A stretch of 64,000 nucleotides of DNA, taken from Gammaproteobacteria bacterium. GTDB lineage: Bacteria; Pseudomonadota; Gammaproteobacteria; Pseudomonadales; Halieaceae. The notes under the pieces were generated by a model, which was given only the letters and a program-made list of their open reading frames with translations, was not told where the DNA came from and did not search any database. The stretch is from contig JAUHXH010000004.1 in the NCBI GenBank assembly GCA_030427085.1, positions 372,001 through 436,000 of the forward strand, given 5' to 3'. This document shows, in pieces, positions 8,752 to 16,310 of the stretch. The first letter of the stretch is position 1. The number at the start of each line of letters is the position of its first letter. The position numbers were made by a program, and so were the translations under genes.

Positions 8752-8779
8752 TACTTGAAACTCTGAAGGAGCCCAGCTA

Positions 8780-9379
8780 ATGAAAAAGGTGGAATTCCAT
8801 TTCGATTTTGGCAGTCCCAACGCTTATCTGGCACATCGTGCCATCCCGCAAATTGAGCAGCGCACCGGTGCACGGTTTGAATACGTTCCGGTGTTACTGG
8901 GTGGTGTGTTCAAGGCCACCAACAATGTGTCGCCGGTGGTGTCCTTGCAGGGCGTGAAAAACAAGCCGGATTATATGCGCGTCGAGACCCGGCGCTGGTT
9001 GCGTCGCTACCAGCTGGACGATTTCGTCATGAATCCAAACTTTCCGGTCAATACCCTGCACATGATGCGCGGCGCGATGTTTGCCAAATCAGCGGACTAC
9101 TACGCTGACTATATTGAGGCGATGTACCGTGCCATGTGGCAGGAAGCGCGAAAAATGGATGACCCGGAAGAGATTGCCAGTGTGCTAAAAGCAGCGGGTT
9201 TACCGGTTCAGGAAATTCTGGAGGGCGCAGTAACCCAGCCGGTCAAACAGGCCCTGATAGATAGCACCAGTGCATCAGTGGATCGCGGTACATTTGGCTC
9301 GCCAACATTTTATTTCGACGATGAAATCTATTTTGGCAAGGACAGCATGCGCGACCTGGAAGATGCATTGTTGAGTTGA
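8780..9379 (+). CDS. 2-hydroxychromene-2-carboxylate isomerase-like (GST kappa / DsbA fold)
   Basis: 199 residues starting MKKVEFHFDFGSPNAYLAH. The FDFGSPNAYLA block carries the Ser used by HCCA isomerases and kappa-class GSTs to activate glutathione. A central helical insertion (MYRAMWQEARKMDDPEEIASVL) and the C-terminal GTFGSPTFYFDDEIYFGKD, with its cis-proline strand, are family-typical. HCCA isomerase acts in naphthalene-type aromatic degradation; many relatives have unknown substrates. It follows the SDR gene after a GAAGGAG ribosome site and is likely in the same HxlR-controlled operon. Confidence 0.85.
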   Translation: MKKVEFHFDFGSPNAYLAHRAIPQIEQRTGARFEYVPVLLGGVFKATNNVSPVVSLQGVKNKPDYMRVETRRWLRRYQLDDFVMNPNFPVNTLHMMRGAMFAKSADYYADYIEAMYRAMWQEARKMDDPEEIASVLKAAGLPVQEILEGAVTQPVKQALIDSTSASVDRGTFGSPTFYFDDEIYFGKDSMRDLEDALLS

Positions 9380-9387
9380 GACTCGGC

Positions 9388-10275
9388 TCAGAGTTGCTCG
9401 TAGCTTCCTGCAAAGGTGTCGCAGTTATTCGGGCTGCCTGACTTGTAGCCCTGGTTGAACCAGCGCATGCGCTGTTCCGAGGTGCCATGGGTGAAGGTGT
9501 GCGGCACTACCTTGCCCTGCATGCGCCCTTGGATCGCGTCGTCGCCGATGGCGTTGGCGGCGCGCACTGCCTCTTCAATGTCGCCGGCATCCAGGTAGCG
9601 TTGATTGTGATTGGCCCACACGCCGGCGTAGCAGTCAGCCTGCAATTCCAGTCGAACGGAGTACTGGTTGTAGTCGGGACGGTTGCGCATTGCGTTCACT
9701 TTGCCGGAGGTGCCGAGCAGGTTTTGAACGTGGTGCCCAACCTCATGTGCGATGACGTAGGCCTGGGCGAAATCCCCGGGCGCCTGAAAGGTCTGCTCCA
9801 GTTCGTCGTAGAAACCCAGGTCGATATACACCTTCTGATCGGCGGGGCAGTAGAAGGGCCCCATGCTCGCTGAACCCGCACCGCAGGCGGTGTTGGTGCG
9901 CCCGGTGTAAACCTGCATCTGGGGTTCAACGTAGCGTTGCCCCCCAGCCTGAAAAATCTGATTCCACACGTCTTCGGTGTCTGCGAGCGTGACGCTGACA
10001 AAAGCCAGGCGCTCGTTGCTGACCGGGTTGTCAGACGCTCCGCCGCCACTGCCGCTTTGCATCGGCACGCCGGCACCCCCGCCACCGCCGAGAATACCCA
10101 GCCGGGAGAGCAGGAAAAAACCGATCACCACCACGATGATGCCCTTGATACCGAAGCGGCGCCCGACGAAGTTGAGTAACTGTGCGGCGCCAGCGGCGCT
10201 GGCGCCAGTGCGGGCGGCCGAGCGGCCTCTGGCATCTTCTACGTTTGAACTTTGGCGTCGTCCTTTCCAGCGCAT
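9388..10275 (-). CDS. ypfJ: YpfJ family neutral zinc metallopeptidase
   Basis: 295 residues. A single membrane helix (about residues 45-62) follows a basic N-terminus, then a glycine-rich linker. The metallopeptidase domain contains HEVGH at residues 177-181, the zincin signature, with the helix QADCYAGVWAN downstream as probable third-ligand region. The N-terminal MRWKGRRQSSNVEDARG is characteristic of YpfJ. The catalytic domain is predicted to lie in the periplasm. Its substrate is unknown. It is convergent with the isomerase gene, with only eight bases between stops. Confidence 0.9.
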   Translation of the reverse strand: MRWKGRRQSSNVEDARGRSAARTGASAAGAAQLLNFVGRRFGIKGIIVVVIGFFLLSRLGILGGGGGAGVPMQSGSGGGASDNPVSNERLAFVSVTLADTEDVWNQIFQAGGQRYVEPQMQVYTGRTNTACGAGSASMGPFYCPADQKVYIDLGFYDELEQTFQAPGDFAQAYVIAHEVGHHVQNLLGTSGKVNAMRNRPDYNQYSVRLELQADCYAGVWANHNQRYLDAGDIEEAVRAANAIGDDAIQGRMQGKVVPHTFTHGTSEQRMRWFNQGYKSGSPNNCDTFAGSYEQL

Positions 10276-10414
10276 CGTTTTATCTGTCCAAACTCCTGAG
10301 AGTACTAAGCCTAGCAGAGGCTACGCTCGATGACCGCATTGGGCTGAACTCTCTCCGTGCGTTTCGGCGACCCCTGACATAGTCTGCAGGGGAGTCACTC
10401 AGGGAGGGAGGACC

Positions 10415-10672
10415 ATGCAAATGAAACACCTGGCAGTAGCACTAATAGCCTTGTCGATAACGGCGCCTGTGGCCGCCAGCAAACGGCAGAAAACCCTGGA
10501 GGAGGAATTCAGGGGCTGTCAGAAGGTACACCAGAAAATTGAGAGCCTCGAGCAGCACCGCCGGGCCGGGGGCAGTGCTGCCACCATGGACAAGTGGCGG
10601 CGCCAGATCAATGCCTACCAGGATCAATTCAGCGAGCGTCGCTGTTTACGCTTTCGCAACCGGTTGCGCTAG
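10415..10672 (+). CDS. Small predicted secreted protein of unknown function
   Basis: 85 residues. A signal peptide (MQMKHLAVALIALSITAPVAAS) is followed by a short, highly basic, helical mature part of about 63 residues with two cysteines (RGCQKVHQKI and ERRCLRF). A strong AGGGAGG purine tract lies just before the ATG. I do not recognise a family. The charge pattern suggests a periplasmic helical protein with one possible disulphide. It stands alone between ypfJ (divergent) and the next small membrane gene. Confidence 0.65.
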   Translation: MQMKHLAVALIALSITAPVAASKRQKTLEEEFRGCQKVHQKIESLEQHRRAGGSAATMDKWRRQINAYQDQFSERRCLRFRNRLR

Positions 10673-10794
10673 CGGCCGCTTACCCACCTATGGCCATGCC
10701 GGTGAGGGATGGTTTAGGCTGAGCTGATGGCAACGAACTGTTCTGAAAAGATAGCGGCGACCACGGGAGCTACGGCCAGGCGAGGTGCGCGCCA

Positions 10795-11070
10795 GTGTTG
10801 GGCTTGAGGCTCAGCCGCCTGTTCGGCCTGGCCAATATCCTGTTGGCACCGATGCTGGGCTGGTGGATGCTCGCCCGACTGCCCGGCGTTTCCGTGGCGG
10901 TGGTGATCTTCACGGTGGGCGGCATCGCTCTGGCCGGAGCAGCACTGGCTTATGCCGCGGGACAGAAAATGCAGGGTAATGACATTGGCCACAAGGCCTT
11001 TCCGGCGACTTGGGTGGCCTGGTGTTTCTTTGTCGTGATGACTTACCGCTTGCTGGCCGGTTTCTACTGA
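10795..11070 (+). CDS. Small integral membrane protein of unknown function
   Basis: 91 residues, GTG start, with three predicted membrane helices (about residues 9-27, 32-54 and 68-88) and short loops. I do not recognise the family. No strong ribosome site precedes the GTG, so the start is uncertain. The stop codon lies inside a hairpin shared with the convergent cytochrome gene. Confidence 0.55.
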   Translation: MLGLRLSRLFGLANILLAPMLGWWMLARLPGVSVAVVIFTVGGIALAGAALAYAAGQKMQGNDIGHKAFPATWVAWCFFVVMTYRLLAGFY

Positions 11071-11086
11071 GCGCCTTTGCTCAGTA
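11065..11086. terminator. Hairpin between convergent genes
   Basis: Perfect 8-bp arms TACTGAGC (11065-11072) and GCTCAGTA (11079-11086) with a six-base loop. It includes the stop codon of the small membrane gene and ends three bases before the stop of the cytochrome gene. There is no clear T run on either side, so it may act as a folded mRNA end or a bidirectional terminator. Confidence 0.45.
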
Positions 11087-11088
11087 GA

Positions 11089-13332
11089 TCAGGGGCGCCG
11101 CAATTGCTGTACTAATTGCTGGTAGCCGGGGTTGTCGGGCGCCAATTGCAGCAGCCGTTGCGCATAGTCCAGGGCGCGTTCACGCTGGCCAGCCTGTGCG
11201 CTGTAATTGGCCAGTGCAACCAGCAATTCCTGGTCGTAGGGTGCACTACGCAGGGCGCGGTGTAGCTGCCGGAGTGCGGCGTCCACGTCGCCGTTGTCGT
11301 GCAGTGCCACTGCGTAGACGTAGCGGTGTCGGGTGCCCTGCTGTTCCAGTTCCGCTGCACGCTTCAGGTAATCCAGCGCCGCTTTGCCATTCCCTTCGCG
11401 AATTTCCAGCAAGCCCAGGGCATAGAGTGTATTGCCATTTTCGGGCGCCACGGCAAGAGCCTCCATCAGTTGCTGGCGGGCCTCAGCTTCGCGACCGGTG
11501 GAGCGCAACAGGTCGGCCAGATTGAGGTAGGCGGCCACCAGTTGGGGGTTCAGGCGCAGGGCTTCGTGGTAGTCCTTCTCGGCGGCCGGGAGATCGCCGC
11601 GCTCGGTGTGGAACACGCCCAATTGCATCTGTACGCCGGGCATGTCGCGGTGGCGCCCGTAGACGGTTTCGTATTCCTTGAACAGCTTCAGCAGTTGTTC
11701 TGCTTTGTCCGCGGGCAATTGGTCAAGCGGTACGCTGGCAAGGGCGCTGGCGACCGCCAATCGCACCGAGGTGTCGGGATCGTCAATGAGCGTGCGCAGG
11801 CTCACGTAGCGCCTCGCAGGAGGCAGGGGCCGAACCGCAGTGACTGCCGCAGCGCGGAGCAGTGGATCGTTGGATGCAATCAACATGACAGCGCTTTGGT
11901 AGGCCTCTCTGGCGGCAATGGGCGACAGGGCTTCCAGCGCGGCCGCACGCCAGATAGGGGGTTGTTCCTCGGCGTTGACCAGTGAAGTCAGCGCTGGAGC
12001 GGCACGGCTGTCCCCGTTGGCTGCGGCGGCGAAGGCCCGAGCCGGATGGGTGGCTGTATCGCGGTACTGCACGCCCCAGTCACGGGTTTGCTGCAGGGCC
12101 CAGGAATCGTCTTTGTCGGTGTGGCACTGGGTGCATGCATTCGGTGTGCCGAGCACCACAGACAGGTCCGGGCGCGGTACTCTCAGGCTGTGGTCGCGCC
12201 GTGGGTCCACGCCCATGTAGGTGGTTTCGGGCATATGGCATTCCACACACTGGGCGCCGTCAGAATCGGCCGGGTGATGGTGGTGGGCGGCGGTGTCATA
12301 CACGTTGGGGCGGTGGCACTGGGCGCAAACGCCGTTGCCCGGCGCGCGCAATTTCAGGCTGTGCGGCTCGTGACAGTTGCTGCACACCACGCCGGCTGAC
12401 TGCATCTTGCTCTGCATGAATGAGCCGTAGACGTAAACTTCATCCAGAATCTGACCGTCGTGGTGGTACAGCGGCGTCAGGGGCAGGCTGACGCGGTGGG
12501 TATCGGTGAGCGGTTTACCGTGGACGTACTCGCCCAACTCGCCGCGCCGGGAGTGGCAGCGACCGCACGCGTCCACTTGCATGCGGCCCTCCAGCGCTTG
12601 CTCCCGGTGGGCGATGGCGGCGCCTTCGGCAAAGGCCCAGAGGCCACGTTGGCCGAGGTCCAGCGCAAACCCGGCGTGTATTGCGCTGTTGAGTTTGCCC
12701 GAGCTTGCCAGCTCCACGTGTTTGCTACCCGGTCCGTGGCAGGCCTCACAGCTAACATCAATTTCTGCAAAGCGCGTGTCGAAGCTGCGCGATTCGGCGT
12801 TGTAGTTTTTGTGCACATCGGTGCTGTGGCATTCCGCGCAGCGGGTATTCCAGTTCTGGTAGGGGCCGGTCCAGTGCAGAGGGTCGTTGGCGTCGATTAG
12901 CTCGTCGGGATACAGGTGATACCAGCGCTGCCCGCCCTCGCTGGCGGGCCGCGCATCCCAGGCGATGCTCAGGGTCTGTAACCGGCCGCCGTCGATCGGC
13001 AAGAGATATTGCTGCAGGGGATCCACACCAAACACGTAAGCTACTTCAAAATCCTGAAGCTCACCGGTGGGGCCGTCGGTGTGAACAATGTACTTCCCGT
13101 CACGCTGAAAAAAGCGCGTGGTGATGCCGTTGTACTCGAAGGTCGCGTTATTGAAATCTCCCAGCACGGTCTCGGCGTTTGGCACTTGCATGGCCAGGTC
13201 GTGGTGGGAGCCCTGCCACAGTTGATGCTGCTCCTGATGGCAGCTTACGCACTGCTCCCGACCGACAAAGTCGGCTGCCAACGTGGTGTGGGTGAAGCCG
13301 GCAAGCAGTGTCAGGTGCAGCAGGAAACGCAT
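11089..13332 (-). CDS. Octaheme c-type cytochrome with HEAT-like and TPR regions
   Basis: 747 residues with signal peptide MRFLLHLTLLAGFTHTTLAA. Eight CxxCH haem-binding motifs occur in the first about 410 residues: CVSCH, CAECH, CEACH, CGRCH, CSNCH, CAQCH, CVECH and CTQCH. Then comes a HEAT-like helical stretch (AAPALTSLVNAEEQPPIWRAAALEAL to about residue 555), followed by about five TPR units (for example LPAAEKDYHEALRLNPQLVAAYLNLADL) to the end. It is predicted periplasmic and presumably moves electrons or reduces a small oxyanion or N compound. Related multihaem-TPR proteins are known from genomes, but a reaction cannot be assigned. No cytochrome maturation or partner gene is adjacent. 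Confidence 0.88.
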   Translation of the reverse strand: MRFLLHLTLLAGFTHTTLAADFVGREQCVSCHQEQHQLWQGSHHDLAMQVPNAETVLGDFNNATFEYNGITTRFFQRDGKYIVHTDGPTGELQDFEVAYVFGVDPLQQYLLPIDGGRLQTLSIAWDARPASEGGQRWYHLYPDELIDANDPLHWTGPYQNWNTRCAECHSTDVHKNYNAESRSFDTRFAEIDVSCEACHGPGSKHVELASSGKLNSAIHAGFALDLGQRGLWAFAEGAAIAHREQALEGRMQVDACGRCHSRRGELGEYVHGKPLTDTHRVSLPLTPLYHHDGQILDEVYVYGSFMQSKMQSAGVVCSNCHEPHSLKLRAPGNGVCAQCHRPNVYDTAAHHHHPADSDGAQCVECHMPETTYMGVDPRRDHSLRVPRPDLSVVLGTPNACTQCHTDKDDSWALQQTRDWGVQYRDTATHPARAFAAAANGDSRAAPALTSLVNAEEQPPIWRAAALEALSPIAAREAYQSAVMLIASNDPLLRAAAVTAVRPLPPARRYVSLRTLIDDPDTSVRLAVASALASVPLDQLPADKAEQLLKLFKEYETVYGRHRDMPGVQMQLGVFHTERGDLPAAEKDYHEALRLNPQLVAAYLNLADLLRSTGREAEARQQLMEALAVAPENGNTLYALGLLEIREGNGKAALDYLKRAAELEQQGTRHRYVYAVALHDNGDVDAALRQLHRALRSAPYDQELLVALANYSAQAGQRERALDYAQRLLQLAPDNPGYQQLVQQLRRP

Positions 13333-13408
13333 AGCGCAGGAAGCCAGTGGGGAAAGATGCCTGACCTTACCGTATTAAGTCCGCGGGCCCAAGTAAGGTT
13401 GGCTGGCG

Positions 13409-14518
13409 CTAGACGATGTCTGGAACGTGGCTGGTGATTCCGCCGCGCAGGTGCCAGGAATTATTGTTGCGAGTGGCTTGTGGCGGCGCCTTACCCGCAC
13501 GGCTCCACAACTCCCGGTTCAGCATGGCGGGTGGATCCTCGGCGCCAGCCGCCAGCCACTGCGCCAGACGCGTTGCCACATCGGGGAAGTGAATGTCAGC
13601 CGGGGCTGGCAGTTGTGCCAGCCACCGGTTGATCACCTCGGGATCAAGGCAGTCGAGGGTTTGTGCGTAGCCCAGTTGTCGCAATGCCAGGGCGTTGGAG
13701 AGCTGTTCCATCTGCCGTGCCAGCGGGCGAGTCAACACGGGTTTGCGCCACTGTAAACACTCGCTAATCAGTTCAAAGCCGCTGTTGCATATTACCGCTC
13801 GCGCATTGGCCAGCGCATGCTTGAAGGTGTGGATGCCGGGGGGGTGGTGACTGACATTACCGTGGGTTGCCTCCGACAGGCCCGGTCCGAACAGGGTGAA
13901 CTGATGTTCGGGCAGACATTGCAGCAGGCGGGTGACTTCTGCTTGATCCTCGAAGGGGAGGTAAACCAACACTGAAGCGCCCGGCGGTTGAGCCAGCGGC
14001 GGCAAGTCCAGAATGGGAGGCAGCACATTGTCCGCGTAGGGGTGCCAATGCAGGCCCAGTGGCCGTCCTACCGGGGCAAATCGTTGCATGATCCAGCGGC
14101 TTACCGGATTGTCGCCACTAACCGGGGTGTCAGGGCCGAAGGCGTATTGGTGGCCGATACCGATGACCGGCTTGCCAACCCGCTGTCCCGCCCAGGCACT
14201 CACCGGCTCGTAATCGGTGACCACCAAATCGAACTGATCGATCTCGCTTGCCAGCGCCTTCACGTCACGAAGGAAGTGAAAAATATTGTTGCGTGCAATG
14301 GTCGCGCGGTAGCGTAGCCGACCTGCTTCTGTGGCGAACGTCAGCCCGCGGCGATGCTGGAAATTGCCAAAGGGTTCCATGTCGAACAAGCGTTCTCGCT
14401 CACGGCCGGAGAATAACCAGGTTAACTCGACATCATGCGAAGCCAGCGCCGCCGCCATGGCCCGGGCGCGGCTGATATGTCCCTGCCCGGTAGCCTGCAC
14501 GCCGTAGAGAATCCTCAT
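13409..14518 (-). CDS. Glycosyltransferase, MJ1255/VC2487 family
   Basis: 369 residues starting MRILYGVQATGQGHISRA, with the GxGH loop of GT-B glycosyltransferases. It continues with FDLVVTDYEPVSAWAGQRVGKPVIGIGHQ and a C-terminal donor-binding half including ICNSGFELISECLQWRKPVLTRP. The ATG at 14518 overlaps the PAP2 stop as ATGA, showing translational coupling. The acceptor and sugar are unknown. Pairing with a PAP2 phosphatase suggests a lipid-linked or glycolipid substrate, which is inference. Confidence 0.82.
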   Translation of the reverse strand: MRILYGVQATGQGHISRARAMAAALASHDVELTWLFSGRERERLFDMEPFGNFQHRRGLTFATEAGRLRYRATIARNNIFHFLRDVKALASEIDQFDLVVTDYEPVSAWAGQRVGKPVIGIGHQYAFGPDTPVSGDNPVSRWIMQRFAPVGRPLGLHWHPYADNVLPPILDLPPLAQPPGASVLVYLPFEDQAEVTRLLQCLPEHQFTLFGPGLSEATHGNVSHHPPGIHTFKHALANARAVICNSGFELISECLQWRKPVLTRPLARQMEQLSNALALRQLGYAQTLDCLDPEVINRWLAQLPAPADIHFPDVATRLAQWLAAGAEDPPAMLNRELWSRAGKAPPQATRNNNSWHLRGGITSHVPDIV

Positions 14519-15048
14519 CCAGCCAGGCCCAACCATGCAGCCGCCGAGTAGGCGATACCGCTACCCATCAGGGCGCCGGCGAGGGTGTCGCCGGGGTAGT
14601 GCACGCCCAACACCACCCGGGAGGCCGCCACCGAACCTGCCCACAGGAACATGGGTGCAACGGGGGGGCCATAAACGGCACAGGCGGCAGTGGCCAGTAG
14701 GAAGGCCGCCGAGCTGTGCCCGGAGGGGAAACTGAAGCGGTCGGACGCAACAATCAGCGATTTGAAGCCGGGCATATACTCTTGGGGTCTGCGTCGACGC
14801 AGGGAGTTTTTCAGGCCCCAGTAAATACAGCGCTCCACCAGCAGCGCGGAGGCCAGCACGGCACAGAAGTCACCAATGGCCGGCACGTCCAGTAGCCACA
14901 GCAGCGCGGGAGTAAGAACGTGGAGGAATCCATCCCCACTACGCGACACCGCGCGCGCCAGGCTGATGAAGCCAGGGGCACGGCTGTGCCGGAACACCCG
15001 GTTGAACAGGCGCAGATCGGCTTGATGCATTGCACTGAGCAGTTCCAT
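14515..15048 (-). CDS. PAP2 family phosphatase
   Basis: 177 residues with several membrane helices and the three PAP2 phosphatase motifs: KNSLRRRRP (residues about 79-87), FPSGHSSAA and SRVVLGVHYPGD. The motif residues (Lys, Arg, Pro; Ser-Gly-His; Ser-Arg with His-Asp) are all present, so it should be an active lipid phosphatase such as an undecaprenyl-pyrophosphate or phosphatidic-acid phosphatase. It is translationally coupled (ATGA) to the downstream glycosyltransferase. Confidence 0.87.
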   Translation of the reverse strand: MELLSAMHQADLRLFNRVFRHSRAPGFISLARAVSRSGDGFLHVLTPALLWLLDVPAIGDFCAVLASALLVERCIYWGLKNSLRRRRPQEYMPGFKSLIVASDRFSFPSGHSSAAFLLATAACAVYGPPVAPMFLWAGSVAASRVVLGVHYPGDTLAGALMGSGIAYSAAAWLGLAG

Positions 15049-15190
15049 GGGGCGCAGTCTGTAAGCAGACGGTGGCAGTGCTGTGACGCTTTGGTGTCAG
15101 TTTTGTGAAGCTACCACCAGCGGGGTAGGGCCTATGGACAGCCAAAATGGCCCCTCCTATAGTGGCGGTTCCATCCAAGGAGTACTTTGC

Positions 15191-15895
15191 GTGAAACTCG
15201 GCATATTGAAAACGGATACCGTCCGGCCCGAATGGTCCCCGCGTTTCGGGGAGTACCCCGACATGTTCATCGCCCTGTTATCCCGGGTGGACCCCACGCT
15301 GGAATTCGTGGTCTACGACGCCGAGGCGGGTGAATTGCCGGACAGTATCGACGAGGTGGATGCCTTCCTGATCACCGGCAGCAAGTCCAGTGTGTACGAG
15401 GACAAACCCTGGATACACCAGCTCAAAACCTTTGTCGCCCGCCTCCACGAGGCAAAGAAGAAGCTGGTAGGGATTTGCTTTGGTCACCAGCTGGTCGCCG
15501 ATGCGCTGGGTGGCAAGACGGAGAAGTACCAGGGGGGGTGGGGCGTTGGTCTACATCGGCACCGCTTCGCTGCAACACCCGGGTGGCACGACGGCGGCTC
15601 GGAAGCTCTCGATATCCTGGTGAGCCACCAGGATCAGGTGATGAGAACCGCGCCTGGCACCCAGGTACTGGCCGGTAGTGACTTTTGTAAAAATGCCGTC
15701 TGCCAGATCGATGAGCACATCCTCACCTTCCAGGGCCATCCGGAGTTTGTGCCGGAGTATTCCCGGGAGATTATGGAGTTTCGGCGCGAACTGATTGGAG
15801 AGACAGCCTATACCGCTGGGGTGGCATCACTGACCGGTGGTGAACCCCAGGGCGAACGGGTTGCCAGATGGATTCTGGCGTTTCTGCGTGGCTAG
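15191..15895 (+). CDS. Class I glutamine amidotransferase-like protein
   Basis: 234 residues with a GATase-1 fold: nucleophile Cys96 in GICFGHQ, oxyanion strand FLITGSKSSVYED and the His-Glu pair in FQGHPEF. The GTG at 15191 has AAGGAG eight bases upstream; an upstream in-frame ATG would add about 36 residues not seen in relatives. Stand-alone members of this family hydrolyse gamma-glutamyl compounds or act as GMP-synthase-like amidotransferases. No synthetase partner is adjacent, so the substrate is open. Confidence 0.85.
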   Translation: MKLGILKTDTVRPEWSPRFGEYPDMFIALLSRVDPTLEFVVYDAEAGELPDSIDEVDAFLITGSKSSVYEDKPWIHQLKTFVARLHEAKKKLVGICFGHQLVADALGGKTEKYQGGWGVGLHRHRFAATPGWHDGGSEALDILVSHQDQVMRTAPGTQVLAGSDFCKNAVCQIDEHILTFQGHPEFVPEYSREIMEFRRELIGETAYTAGVASLTGGEPQGERVARWILAFLRG

Positions 15896-15901
15896 CCCGG
15901 A

Positions 15902-16279
15902 CTAGCCGTCGTCACGGACGCTGGCCTGCATGGCGTCCAGGTAGTCATCCAGTTCCTGCTCGTCGGTGAATACGGCCATGTCCGGCAGGGCTTTCAGGAT
16001 TTCGAAGACCTTGTCGATGTGTGGTTTGCGGTTGACGGCCGCCATGGAGTTGCCGGCGGCGCGGGTTTGCTTGGCGGCTTTGAAAATCACCCGCAGGCCG
16101 GCTGAACTGATGTAGTCCAGATCCTTCATGTCCAGCAGGTTGAGTGCGTAACCTTCATCCACCACCGCCTGCAAACGCTCTTCAAAGGCGGGCGCAGTAT
16201 CAGTGTTAAGCGCGCCGGCCAGTGCCACGCGGGCGAGGGAGTTTTCCTCGTCGACGGAAACCGTGGTGGTCAGGTTCAT
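15902..16279 (-). CDS. STAS domain anti-anti-sigma factor-like protein
   Basis: 125 residues forming one STAS domain. The conserved phosphoacceptor loop is MKDLDYISSAGLRVIF, with the target Ser at about residue 58 or 59. Such proteins switch partners: unphosphorylated they bind an anti-sigma HATPase, and phosphorylated they release it. The gene sits 31 bases downstream of a protein carrying both a PP2C phosphatase and a HATPase domain, its obvious partner. The client sigma or other output is not encoded nearby. Confidence 0.9.
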   Translation of the reverse strand: MNLTTTVSVDEENSLARVALAGALNTDTAPAFEERLQAVVDEGYALNLLDMKDLDYISSAGLRVIFKAAKQTRAAGNSMAAVNRKPHIDKVFEILKALPDMAVFTDEQELDDYLDAMQASVRDDG

Positions 16280-16310
16280 GCGTTATCCCTCGCTGTTTGA
16301 GCGTCTGCCA

